Shown here piece by piece: positions 34,296 through 42,729 of a stretch of DNA of 64,000 nt. Under the pieces are notes generated by a model. It ran no database searches. It had not been told where the DNA came from and was given only the letters and a program-made list of their open reading frames with translations. Positions within the stretch are counted from its first letter, which is position 1; every line of letters begins with the position of its first letter. The DNA is taken from positions 558,001 to 622,000 of the forward strand of contig JAOZHT010000002.1 in NCBI GenBank assembly GCA_026014735.1, given 5' to 3'. A program made the translations under genes and the position numbers. This DNA comes from Candidatus Bathyarchaeota archaeon (GTDB taxonomy: Archaea; Thermoproteota; Bathyarchaeia; Bathyarchaeales; Bathycorpusculaceae).

Positions 34296-35495
34296 CTAGC
34301 GGTGGTAGAGGCGCTGTATCACAAAGAGGATAAATTGGCCATGCTCGGTCTTCACCAGATTAGACGCCAGCTTCACGGGGAGTTTGGCTCCGTCCTTGCG
34401 CAGATGAACCATCTCCAGATTCGCCTGCCCCCTTAACATGATGCGGCTCAGCAGATCCTTCACGGATGAGGCATCCGAGGGCGGCAGCAAAGCAGCGATG
34501 TTTAGGTTCAAGAACTCATCTACACTATAGCCGTAGGCCTTCGACGCCGCGTCGTTGGCGTATGCGAAGTCGCCTTTGGTGTTAACCAGAAAAATCGCGT
34601 TCAACGTGTTATCCAGGACGGCGGCTCGGAGCTTGAGGCCCTCCACGGTTTTTCTGTGCTCCTCAACCTCCAACGAGAGCTGCTCGTTTATTTTGGCGCA
34701 TTCGGAGGTTCGGACCGCCACGACCTCTTCAAGTCGCCCCCTATAGTTGCTGAGTTCGGTTTCAATATCCCTTTTCTTAGTTGCATCCAAAGACAGAATC
34801 AGGATTCCTTCAGGTATCGGTTCGATTCGGAGTTCAAACCAGCCTTTGGAGCCGTCGGGATAGGTGAATTCGTTGTCGACTTGATGCGAAATACGGTTGG
34901 TCATGGAGCTTTGCAGGTAACTGAAAAGTAAGGTTTTGTCGATGCCGGGGTAAACCTGCATCATCGTGTAGCCTAAAAGCGCCTCTTTGGATTTGCGTCC
35001 CTGCTTAGCGGCAGCGTCGTTTACGTAGAGGTAGCGCCAGTCATAATCGATTATCTGGTAGCCCTCAATCATGTAATCCAAGGTTACCTGCAGGCGATTC
35101 TCAACTTCATTTTGAGACCACACCTTTCTTGACCGCGCCGTAACATCTTCGCCTGAACTTAAAACCCCAATAACAGTGCCGTCAGTGTCGGTAACTAAAA
35201 CGTTATGGAAGTTAAAGACGACTTCTTCGCCGTTTCTGGCGGCGACTGGATGCTCGTAGTGCACGTGGCGAAGCGTACCGCCCAGCATGTCATGGAAAAG
35301 CCGTTTGGCCTCAGCGCGCTTGATGGCGGGAACGAAGCTTTCAAACCAGTTTTTGCCGACAACCTCGCCTTTGGGGTAGCCTAGAATTTGAAGGGCTTTC
35401 TTGTTTACGTCAACAACGACTTCTCTGCTGTTGACGGCGACTAAAAAGACGTCGGCTAAATCAAAGTAGAACTGCGCCAAATTTGATGTTTCCAT
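34296..35495 (-). CDS. Triple-PAS protein without kinase domain
   Basis: 399 residues starting METSNLAQFYFDLADVF. Three PAS domains lie at about 8-125, 135-245 and 290-395. Between the second and third is a coiled-coil linker (LEEVVAVRTSECAKINEQLS). The chain ends right after the third PAS, so there is no histidine kinase, GGDEF or HTH output. It may work through protein contact. It directly follows the glycogen phosphorylase gene on the same strand; an alternative ATG nine bases upstream overlaps that gene. The link to phosphorylase is positional only. Confidence 0.85.
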   Translation of the reverse strand: METSNLAQFYFDLADVFLVAVNSREVVVDVNKKALQILGYPKGEVVGKNWFESFVPAIKRAEAKRLFHDMLGGTLRHVHYEHPVAARNGEEVVFNFHNVLVTDTDGTVIGVLSSGEDVTARSRKVWSQNEVENRLQVTLDYMIEGYQIIDYDWRYLYVNDAAAKQGRKSKEALLGYTMMQVYPGIDKTLLFSYLQSSMTNRISHQVDNEFTYPDGSKGWFELRIEPIPEGILILSLDATKKRDIETELSNYRGRLEEVVAVRTSECAKINEQLSLEVEEHRKTVEGLKLRAAVLDNTLNAIFLVNTKGDFAYANDAASKAYGYSVDEFLNLNIAALLPPSDASSVKDLLSRIMLRGQANLEMVHLRKDGAKLPVKLASNLVKTEHGQFILFVIQRLYHR

Positions 35496-35496
35496 C

Positions 35497-37704
35497 CTAT
35501 TCATTCTCCTCTGGGCTGGGGTTTGCCTGTTTGGAGGCAGGCAGATACATTTGGGTAGTGTACTCCTTCATCATGCGGCAGGTGTTGAATCTGGGCGTAA
35601 CGGTTTTTATGGCTTCTTTCACGGCGCTTATCCAGCCGTTGGGGATGCCTCGTCGGTCCCGTTCATAGTAGAGGGCGGTGATCTGGTTTTCGAGTTGACT
35701 GTAGAGGGATTCGGCGTCGCTTCGGTCTTCCTCCTCGCGGGGCACCGTAAAGTCCCCGATGGCCCAGCCGTTTTTGCCGTTGTAGGCTTCTGCCCACCAT
35801 CCATCAAGGACACTGAAGTTCACAACGCCATTAAGCGAAGCCTTCATGCCGCTGGTTCCCGATGCCTCCTGCAGCCGCTTAGGCGTATTGAGCCACACGT
35901 CGACTCCTCGGACAAGATCACGTGACAAGTTGAGGTCGTAGTCCTCGATGAAGGCGATGCGTCCCTGAAAGCCCCGGTCAAGCGCAACCTCATACACCCT
36001 CTTAAGCAGCAGCTTTGACTGGTAATCAGCCGGGTGTGATTTGCCTGCGAAGATTATCTGCACGGGCCGCTCGGGGTTGGTGATGATGCGTTTTAGGCGC
36101 TCCATGTCCGCGAGGAGCAGGTAGGGTCGCTTGTACTCGGTGAATCGACGCGCGTAGCCGATTGTTAAGGCGTAGGGATCCAGCATCGTGCCCATGGCGG
36201 TTAACTGCTGGGGCGCCGCTGAACCATGCGTCCATCGCCTCTGCGCGCGATCCTGGACAGTGAGCATCATGCGGCTCTTCAAGGTTTGGCGCAGCTGCCA
36301 TAGCGCCTGCTCAGGTACAGAGTCGATGCAGTCCCAGTACTCTTGGCTGTCCTGCCGCTTATGCATATCAGGGCTGAGGTATTTCTCGCAGAGCGCGCCT
36401 ATCTCGGGGGCCTGCCAAGCCGGCAGATGCACGCCGTTGGTTATAGAGAGAATCGGGACTTCCTCAGCGGTTTTTCTGGGCCAAAGCACCTGCCACATCC
36501 GCCGCGTGACTTCCCCATGCAGCTTAGACACGGCGTTGGAGCGGCTGGAAAGCCGGAAAGCAAACGCGGTGAGGTTAAACCTATCATTATCCAGCCCCGG
36601 ATACTGCCCCAGCCTAGCGAAGGTGCCTCGGTCGATGCCCAGTGGCTCCCAGAGGTTGCGGGAGTAGCGGTCCATCAGGTAGAGGCTGAAAACGTGGTGG
36701 CCAGCCGGGACAGGTGTATGGGTTGTGAAGACCGTGCAGCTTCGGACGTTTTCGATGGCTTGCTCCAAAGAGGCGCCCTGTGCACGTTCAAGCCGCAACC
36801 GCTCAAGCATCATGAAGGCGGTGTGGTCCTCGTTAGCATGCCAAACCACGGGTTCAATATGCAGCTCCCGCAGCGTCCTAGCGCCTCCTACGCCCAGCAC
36901 GATTAGTTGGCGAAGCCGCTCTTCCTGGTCGGCGGTGTAGAGGCGCGCTGAGAGGGTTCTGTCAGCCTCCGTGTTTTCTTCGACGTTGGTGTCAAGCAAA
37001 TACAGGTTTACTCTACCCACTCTCACCTGCCAAACCTTCACGTAGACCTGGCGGTCAGCGAGGTCAATGGGGATAAGGGGCCCGCAGCCATAGGGCCAGG
37101 CGCAGGGACTGATGGGTGCATCGTTGAAGTCGATTTGAAGGTAATCTTCCTGCTGCTCGCCCTCCGCGGAGATGCGCTGGCGGAAGTAACCCTGAGGATA
37201 CATGAACCCCACCGCCACTAGAGGCAAGCTGCGGTCAGAGCATTCCTTGCAGATGTCGCCGGCTAAAACGCCAAGGCCACCCGCGTAGATGGGTAGGGAA
37301 TTGTGGATGGCGTACTCCGCGGAGAAATAGGCAATGGGTCCTTTGGGCACATCGGGGCTGGTTTGGCCGCACCACTGGGGCGGTCGGGACATTTCAGCGT
37401 CAAACTCTTGCATCACCGCATCGTAGAGCTCCAGAAAAGCGGGGTCACGCGCAGCCGCCTCCAGCCTCTGGGGATCAATGGTCCGCAGCTGCTTAACGGG
37501 GTTATGTCCGCTGGTTCTCCAAAGAGCATAATCTAGCGAGCGGAAAACCTGGCGGCCGCCCTCGTTCCAGCTCCACCACAGATTGTTAGCTAGCTCGAAT
37601 AGTCTGCCGATTCGTGGAGGAATCACCGATAATCTGGTTTCGCTGTAACCTTCAGCCGTCACTTGGGTATCCTCGTGGGTTTTTAGAAGCCAAGTTAGGG
37701 GCAC
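35497..37704 (-). CDS. glgP: Alpha-glucan (glycogen) phosphorylase
   Basis: Releases glucose 1-phosphate from storage glucan with pyridoxal phosphate. At 735 residues it belongs to the short archaeal/bacterial form with the extra N-terminal domain, LFELANNLWWSWNEGGRQVF. Substrate motifs include GGLGVLAGDICKECSD and AEYAIHNSLPIYAGG. The pyridoxal-binding region reads EASGTSGMKASLNG near residue 620. GTG start at 37704; a second GTG 15 codons in (MTAEGYSETRLS) is possible. The PAS protein follows. Confidence 0.95.
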   Translation of the reverse strand: MPLTWLLKTHEDTQVTAEGYSETRLSVIPPRIGRLFELANNLWWSWNEGGRQVFRSLDYALWRTSGHNPVKQLRTIDPQRLEAAARDPAFLELYDAVMQEFDAEMSRPPQWCGQTSPDVPKGPIAYFSAEYAIHNSLPIYAGGLGVLAGDICKECSDRSLPLVAVGFMYPQGYFRQRISAEGEQQEDYLQIDFNDAPISPCAWPYGCGPLIPIDLADRQVYVKVWQVRVGRVNLYLLDTNVEENTEADRTLSARLYTADQEERLRQLIVLGVGGARTLRELHIEPVVWHANEDHTAFMMLERLRLERAQGASLEQAIENVRSCTVFTTHTPVPAGHHVFSLYLMDRYSRNLWEPLGIDRGTFARLGQYPGLDNDRFNLTAFAFRLSSRSNAVSKLHGEVTRRMWQVLWPRKTAEEVPILSITNGVHLPAWQAPEIGALCEKYLSPDMHKRQDSQEYWDCIDSVPEQALWQLRQTLKSRMMLTVQDRAQRRWTHGSAAPQQLTAMGTMLDPYALTIGYARRFTEYKRPYLLLADMERLKRIITNPERPVQIIFAGKSHPADYQSKLLLKRVYEVALDRGFQGRIAFIEDYDLNLSRDLVRGVDVWLNTPKRLQEASGTSGMKASLNGVVNFSVLDGWWAEAYNGKNGWAIGDFTVPREEEDRSDAESLYSQLENQITALYYERDRRGIPNGWISAVKEAIKTVTPRFNTCRMMKEYTTQMYLPASKQANPSPEENE

Positions 37705-37875
37705 GCGCCGAAACTTTATCCCCTAACGTCAGTAAGATAGTGCCGAAACTAAATAAAAGATGTTTCTTTCGATTATAGCTGCGTTTTAGGGGGGTCTGGA
37801 AGATAGATGGCGCTTTGCCTCCGCGAACGTTAATATAGATTAATGGGTTCACGCTAATTACAAAGCGGTGGAAAA

Positions 37876-38715
37876 GTGTTCAAAAGCGTTGGGTTAATCG
37901 CCCGCTTCGACCAGAAGCCTGCGTTACAACTCGCTGAAGAGCTAGCCGAGTTTCTTGCAGAGAAGGGCTTGGAGGTTTACATAGAAGATACCCTTGCCGG
38001 CATCGTTTCAAGCAAAGAACGCTTTGTTCCACTTAGCAAGATGCAAACTGACTTCATAATAACCATCGGCGGAGACGGCACCATCCTGCGCACCGCCATA
38101 AACATCCCTAAACCCGACACGCCAATCCTTGCAGTCAACATGGGCGTAAGGGGATTCTTAACCGAGGTGGAGCCTAAATGCGCCTGCGAAGCCGTGGAGC
38201 GCACCCTGAAGGGCGATTTTCGCATCGAGAAATCCGCCAAGATGGCGGTTCAAGCCGGCAAAGAGCAGCTTCCCGACGCCCTAAACGACGTTGTCATCTC
38301 CACTGGTGAGCCCTCCAAGATTCTCTACGCCCAAATCTGCAAGAACGGCAAACCCATCCTGAAATGCCAAGCAGACGGCTTAATCATCGGCACCCAAACC
38401 GGCTCCACAGGCTACTCGCTCTCCGCCGGCGGACCAGTGCTGGACCCGCAGGTCGACGCGTTTGTGCTTACCCCGATTTGTTCGCTGACTGTTTTTCATT
38501 CGCTGGTGTTCCCCGCGGATTCCACCTTAACGTTTAATGTGCTGCGCCCCGAAAAGATGCTAGTTATGATTGATGGCAGCTACCGCAAAACCGTATGCAC
38601 CGACGAGTTAACGGTGAAGGTAACCCGCTCCCAAAACGTAACGTCGTTTATCCGTTTTGAAGCAAACTTTTATGATAGACTCCGCAATAGGCTGCTCTTT
38701 AAGGGAACCGAATGA
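37876..38715 (+). CDS. nadK: NAD kinase
   Basis: 279 residues, GTG start. It makes NADP from NAD. The GGDGT motif is in IITIGGDGTILRTAI (about 57-71), and the second conserved region is DGLIIGTQTGSTGYSLSAGG. A strong TATA-like TTAATATAG lies about 42 nt upstream. The stop overlaps the ATG of the next gene (ATGA). Confidence 0.96.
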   Translation: MFKSVGLIARFDQKPALQLAEELAEFLAEKGLEVYIEDTLAGIVSSKERFVPLSKMQTDFIITIGGDGTILRTAINIPKPDTPILAVNMGVRGFLTEVEPKCACEAVERTLKGDFRIEKSAKMAVQAGKEQLPDALNDVVISTGEPSKILYAQICKNGKPILKCQADGLIIGTQTGSTGYSLSAGGPVLDPQVDAFVLTPICSLTVFHSLVFPADSTLTFNVLRPEKMLVMIDGSYRKTVCTDELTVKVTRSQNVTSFIRFEANFYDRLRNRLLFKGTE

Positions 38716-39251
38716 GCACGCAACCCCCAAATCAGCCTCGCATAACGGTCCTGGATACCTCCGCGTTTGTCGGCGGCTTTGACCCCTTCGCCTCAGCTGA
38801 CTTGCTGGTGACTGCGCCGGCGGTGGTGGAGGAAATCAGGCGTGACTCGATGGTGAAAATGCGTTTTGAGGCTGCCTTGGAAAGCGGCAAAGTCAGAATC
38901 CAAGAGCCCAGCAAGCAATACCGAGATGCCGCGGAGGCTTCGGCGGGCAAAGTGGGGGATGCACATAAACTCTCAGAGGCGGACATGCAGCTGCTAGCGT
39001 TGGCGCTACAGCTTAAAGCCGAGGGTTACCTGCCCCAAATCGTAACCGACGACTACTCCATCCAAAACGTCGCCGTCAAAGTGGGCGTAGAGTTCTCGTC
39101 GCGCTCCACCTATGGCATCAAGCGGATGCTGGAGTGGATACGTTACTGCCCCGCCTGCCACAAACAGTACCCCGGCACAAGCAAACTTCAGGAATGCCAA
39201 ATCTGCGGCACCCCCCTTAAACGCAAACCAAAACGGCAACTTCAAACCTAA
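38712..39251 (+). CDS. nob1: Endoribonuclease Nob1 (PIN domain plus zinc ribbon)
   Basis: 179 residues. Cleaves the 3' end of precursor 16S rRNA. The PIN domain acids are in VLDTSAFVGG, the glutamate/aspartate SEADMQLLALAL, and IVTDDYSIQN. The C-terminal zinc ribbon is CPACHKQYPG ... CQICGTP. Translationally coupled to nadK by a four-base overlap. It converges on the DUF2070 gene. Confidence 0.93.
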   Translation: MSTQPPNQPRITVLDTSAFVGGFDPFASADLLVTAPAVVEEIRRDSMVKMRFEAALESGKVRIQEPSKQYRDAAEASAGKVGDAHKLSEADMQLLALALQLKAEGYLPQIVTDDYSIQNVAVKVGVEFSSRSTYGIKRMLEWIRYCPACHKQYPGTSKLQECQICGTPLKRKPKRQLQT

Positions 39252-41053
39252 AAGAGAAGCAAAAGCAGAATCAAAAGCAGCCCCTCCACGCCGAAAACTG
39301 GGGGCGCGACGCGTTTGGCTTTCGCGATGGCTTCATCCACCAGGACAGTTATGGATTTTAAGCGTTCTTCACCGATAACCCGCACGTTTGGAACAGTGAA
39401 TTGGATGCAGCCGGCTTTAGCATCTTCCAGGTCGGCGGCGGCGTTTCGGGCGGCTTGTTTAACATAGCCTATGAGGGCTTGGTGGTCGATGGCTTCGCCG
39501 AGGGGATGGTAACCGCGGCTGCCCGTGGACAGGGCGCTTACGGCATGTGTGTCGGTTGTGAAGACTTCGGCTGCATCAAACCCTGATTCAGATAGGGCAG
39601 AGAGGATTTTCTCGCGCAGATGCGGCACCATATTGTTTCCGTCAAGCACCACATACACGGTTTTTTGGCCCGCAACCTCAACGGCGACTGCGGTTACGCC
39701 GCCTGTTCCCATGCCCTGCTTCTGGGTGAATTCCTTTGGGTACACGGTTGCGGAGCCGACTTGAAACGGCTTTTTGGTTTCTGCGGTGGCTTTAAGCAGG
39801 CATTTGAAGGCGGCACGCTTAAGCTCGTCAACGTGCTGGGCGGTGTCGTCGACTTCGCCAAGGCAGTTATGTGCGTTAACGATGACCGCATGCTCAAAGC
39901 CATAGCGGTTGGCTTCCTCTGTGACGAGGCGTCCCAGCTCCTGTGGCAGGTCCTCTGTTGTTTGAGGTGCCAGCGAGAAGGCAATAAGGACGGTGTTGTC
40001 GAAGATTTGGCAGCTGGCGGTTGCGGCGCCGTCGGTTGCCACCAAAAAGGGGGAGGCTAAGTCGGAGGCGGCTTTAAACTTGGCTTTGGAGAGCACTTCA
40101 GCAATGATTTTTTGGTTCTGAGCCTGCGAGGCTAAGTCAAGTTCATGGCCCAATATGCCCAGGGGCGTGCAGGCGCTGCAGCCATACTGCTCCTCGTAGC
40201 CATGCTTTAGAAGCGACGGCAAAAGGCTGCTGCCTATGTTCTTGAATGGACCCGGATGCACAAGCGGCATGATGATGGCGGCTTTAGGTTTAGAGGCATC
40301 GAATTTAAGCAGGGTAACATCGATGTCGGCGTCTTGACCCATCTCTTCAAGGTATGTCTCCAGCGGTGCGTTTGCATCCGTGACCCAGTTGGTGATAAAG
40401 GCGCGGAACAGCGGCATCGCGGGTAATCCGTAGCTGCTTTTTCCCAGACGATTAATCGATTGCAGGAACAGGTAGACGGCTGCGTAGCTGATTACGGGGG
40501 CAAGGATGATGAAGGGTAAAAGGGGTAAAACCTCAAGGATGGAGACTTGCCAAAGGGCTAGGAAAGCAGCGATGACTAGGAGGGGCTGGAGGATTGCCGC
40601 GGCGATTTGCCGCCATGCGCCGCCGGTTGCCACCGACGAGAGCACTAGAAAACGCAGGGTAAGGACCGCTCCAAAGCCTATCAGGGCAAGCTTAACCCAT
40701 AGCAGCCCACCTAAAAAGAAGCCTAAAGCTGTGCCTACTGCCAGCAAAGCAATCCAGATTAACCAGCAGGTAAACGACACCACGGAGGTTCGCCGCGTGT
40801 TAAAGATGGGGTCGTCTTTTAGGATAACTTTGCTTATTGTCGAGTCGGCTATTAGGGTGGCGGCGAGTGTGAGGATGCCCAGCGCTAAACTGTAGAGGGG
40901 AGACAAAAAGGGCAATGCAGTGAGGGTGACGCCTGCCAGGCAGATGGCGGCGATGGCTAGCAGGGAGTTTCGGTAGGTGGGCAGGGAGAATAGGGAGGAG
41001 TAGTGTTTTTTGGCTTTGTCGATTGAGCTGTTAAGGGAACGGTCGGGCTCCAT
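39248..41053 (-). CDS. DUF2070 family membrane protein
   Basis: 601 residues. The N-terminal 210 residues contain seven or so helices. The remaining 390 residues form a large soluble domain with conserved-looking histidines and aspartates (MPLVHPGPFKNIG, HNCLGE and FTTDTHAVSA), consistent with a hydrolase-like fold. The family is archaeal and uncharacterised. A final hydrophobic stretch, GVEGLLLILLLLLF, may be an additional helix. Monocistronic. Confidence 0.9.
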   Translation of the reverse strand: MEPDRSLNSSIDKAKKHYSSLFSLPTYRNSLLAIAAICLAGVTLTALPFLSPLYSLALGILTLAATLIADSTISKVILKDDPIFNTRRTSVVSFTCWLIWIALLAVGTALGFFLGGLLWVKLALIGFGAVLTLRFLVLSSVATGGAWRQIAAAILQPLLVIAAFLALWQVSILEVLPLLPFIILAPVISYAAVYLFLQSINRLGKSSYGLPAMPLFRAFITNWVTDANAPLETYLEEMGQDADIDVTLLKFDASKPKAAIIMPLVHPGPFKNIGSSLLPSLLKHGYEEQYGCSACTPLGILGHELDLASQAQNQKIIAEVLSKAKFKAASDLASPFLVATDGAATASCQIFDNTVLIAFSLAPQTTEDLPQELGRLVTEEANRYGFEHAVIVNAHNCLGEVDDTAQHVDELKRAAFKCLLKATAETKKPFQVGSATVYPKEFTQKQGMGTGGVTAVAVEVAGQKTVYVVLDGNNMVPHLREKILSALSESGFDAAEVFTTDTHAVSALSTGSRGYHPLGEAIDHQALIGYVKQAARNAAADLEDAKAGCIQFTVPNVRVIGEERLKSITVLVDEAIAKAKRVAPPVFGVEGLLLILLLLLF

Positions 41054-41301
41054 GGCGTGTCTTCACTATGGAATTGGATAGCCCTATTAATATTTAGCTT
41101 ACAGGGACCTTTTGGGTTGTCATTAATTACAGGATTTTCTATAACAGCACAGGCAAGCAACCCTTTTTTAACATAAAAACGGCAAAAACAAGGGCCAAAA
41201 AGCGGAGGTTTGCTGCTTCAACCCAAAAAAGCACCATACCCGCGAGGAGATACCGTTTTATGCAAAGAAGCCCATCATTACTATTCCCTGAAGTCCTATC
41301 T

Positions 41302-41598
41302 ATGCCAGAGCAAGAATTGCCGCCGTCAATCTATAACATGCTGGAACGCAACATCGGAAAAAAAATCCGGGTAATTTTAGATCCAGCATATGGATTTGAA
41401 GGCACATTAGCCGCAGTTACAAATCAGCCATCGGGAATTTGGCTCTCCGACGCGGACGCCATCGTGCTTCGCTCAACCATAGCGCAGCCTATTCCGCAGG
41501 TAGCTAGCCGAGAGGAGCGCAGTGAGCTTTTTGTGCACCTAAACTCGGTTCAAAGAATAGAAGTTCTCCATCCGCCCGCGGCGCCCAGAAGAGGATAA
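41302..41598 (+). CDS. Sm-like protein (probable LSm fold)
   Basis: 98 residues starting MPEQELPPSIYNML. The pattern NIGKKIRVILDPAYGFEGTL followed by SGIWLSDADAIVLR resembles the Sm1 motif; the C-terminal SELFVHLNSVQRIEVL fits the Sm2 strand. It is diverged from canonical archaeal LSm, so the call is moderate. I prefer the ATG at 41302; the frame opens at 41260, but the TATA-like GTTTTATG at 41251 places transcription after that. Confidence 0.6.
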   Translation: MPEQELPPSIYNMLERNIGKKIRVILDPAYGFEGTLAAVTNQPSGIWLSDADAIVLRSTIAQPIPQVASREERSELFVHLNSVQRIEVLHPPAAPRRG

Positions 41599-41610
41599 AG
41601 AATAAAGGTT

Positions 41611-41781
41611 TTAGAAGAAGATTTTTGCTAAAACAGACACAACAATCAAAGTCACAGCCATACCTACGAGAAGTTCAGGGCGGATTTTGATGCCTTCGGT
41701 TTCTTCCTCGAAGAACCGCAGCAGCCCTGCGCTTGCAGCAGGCATTGGACCGGAGTCTTTCTTTCGTTTTCTCATACCCAT
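41611..41781 (-). CDS. secG: Preprotein translocase subunit Sec61-beta (SecG)
   Basis: 56 residues starting MGMRKRKKDSGPMPAASAGL. The typical Sec61-beta layout: a basic start, a short cytosolic LLRFFEEETEGIKIRPE and one C-terminal transmembrane helix (LLVGMAVTLIVVSVLAKIFF). It is the small subunit of the SecYEG/Sec61 channel. The frame extends five codons further upstream to another ATG. Confidence 0.92.
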   Translation of the reverse strand: MGMRKRKKDSGPMPAASAGLLRFFEEETEGIKIRPELLVGMAVTLIVVSVLAKIFF

Positions 41782-41796
41782 AGAGGTCGCATCCAA

Positions 41797-42128
41797 AGAT
41801 GTTGATACCAGCCTAAGTGCCGATTTTAACTAATTAATGTTATGCCAACCCGATAGAAAACAACTGCTGAATTCACAAATCCAGCTATAGCCAATTAGAA
41901 GTCACAGCAGACTTTATGGTGAAAGAGTAGGCACATGTGAGGTTTTGCCGAAAACGTGGATACTATAAATAGAGGGGGGGATAGATTGGCAGAGCAACAG
42001 CACGTCCTCTTTGACTGCTTTGGGTCTATAGTTTTTTCATACATCAGCTTCCGTATACAAAAGCATCAACAAAACCCACAAAAAACAATGCGTACACCCT
42101 TTAATACCGCCAAACACCAGTCTCTTCG
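41797..42128. other. Intergenic region with repeat copy C
   Basis: About 330 nt between the divergent secG and MazG-like genes. Apart from the repeat core at 41963 it holds a TATA-like CCTTTAATACC at 42098-42108 for the MazG gene and AT-rich words near 41827 for secG. The gap is longer than usual here, and no reading frame is convincing. Confidence 0.4.
41963..41986 (+). repeat. Intergenic TATA/G-run element, copy C (core)
   Basis: CTATAAATAGAGGGGGGGAT, then AGAT. The core matches the other copies with one extra G; the 26-nt upstream box of copies A and B is not present. Confidence 0.65.
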
Positions 42129-42425
42129 GTGAAACCAGTGCAGATACGTGAATTCCAAGAAATGATGAAGCAACTCTACTATAAACGCGACAGCGAACGC
42201 GGAATCGAAGGCACCTACAATTGGCTAGTAGATGAAGTCGCGGAGTTAGGCGAGGAACTTAAAGGCAGCGACCGAGCCGCCACCGAAAAAGAATTCGCCG
42301 ACGTCATCGCCTGGCTGGCATCGCTGGCAAACATCATGGGCATAGACCTTGAGAAAGTCGCCTTAGACAAGTATCCTCATCGATGCCCCAAATGCGGCCA
42401 GAACCCCTGCGGATGCACGTTTTAG
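42129..42425 (+). CDS. MazG-like nucleotide pyrophosphohydrolase with cysteine tail
   Basis: 98 residues, GTG start. The all-alpha NTP-PPase pattern is clear: a first helix with REFQEMMKQLYYKRDSERG, then the metal-binding EVAELGEEL and EKEFADVIAWLASLAN. It probably hydrolyses non-canonical or excess (d)NTPs. The C-terminal RCPKCGQNPCGC (C-x2-C-x4-C-x-C) is a possible zinc site outside the catalytic fold. It converges with, and overlaps by four bases, a winged-helix gene on the minus strand. Confidence 0.88.
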   Translation: MKPVQIREFQEMMKQLYYKRDSERGIEGTYNWLVDEVAELGEELKGSDRAATEKEFADVIAWLASLANIMGIDLEKVALDKYPHRCPKCGQNPCGCTF

Positions 42426-42685
42426 CCCAGTCGCCTCTGCCCCAGACCCGTCGAGAGCCAAACATAGCGACGATTGCCTCTGCGCTGGACGGTTCCTTCG
42501 CAACTTAAAAGCCGCAGGTGATGGGTAACTACGCTGTAGGATAAGCCGCTTTGCAGGGCAAGTTTAGTTGCGTTTTGGCCCTGATTGTCCAGCAGCACCA
42601 GGATCTTGGTTCGTGCAGCTAAGCCGCTGTGGACGTTGCGGATGCTTTTGAGGTAAGCGTTGGGGTGCCATGTGTCTTTTATGGC
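42422..42685 (-). CDS. Winged-helix regulator lacking a canonical start (AUA start, frameshift or decayed)
   Basis: An open minus-strand frame of 87 codons after tandem TGA-TGA reads as a compact winged helix: SIRNVHSGLAARTKILVLLD, then NATKLALQSGLSYSVVTHHL, then RLLSCEGTVQRRGNRRYVWL. This is an ArsR/MarR-like recognition helix plus wing. The frame contains no ATG, GTG or TTG before the fold begins; the first usable codon is ATA at 42682. A different frame has GTG-ATG just upstream and meets this one at CACCCC, where a +1 slip or a one-base assembly error in the C-run would join them. It follows DP2 by about 45 nt. Confidence 0.6.
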   Translation of the reverse strand, partial: AIKDTWHPNAYLKSIRNVHSGLAARTKILVLLDNQGQNATKLALQSGLSYSVVTHHLRLLSCEGTVQRRGNRRYVWLSTGLGQRRLG

Positions 42686-42729
42686 TCATCACCGATTATT
42701 GATTGTGCGGTTAGGTAGAAAAGGTTTAG

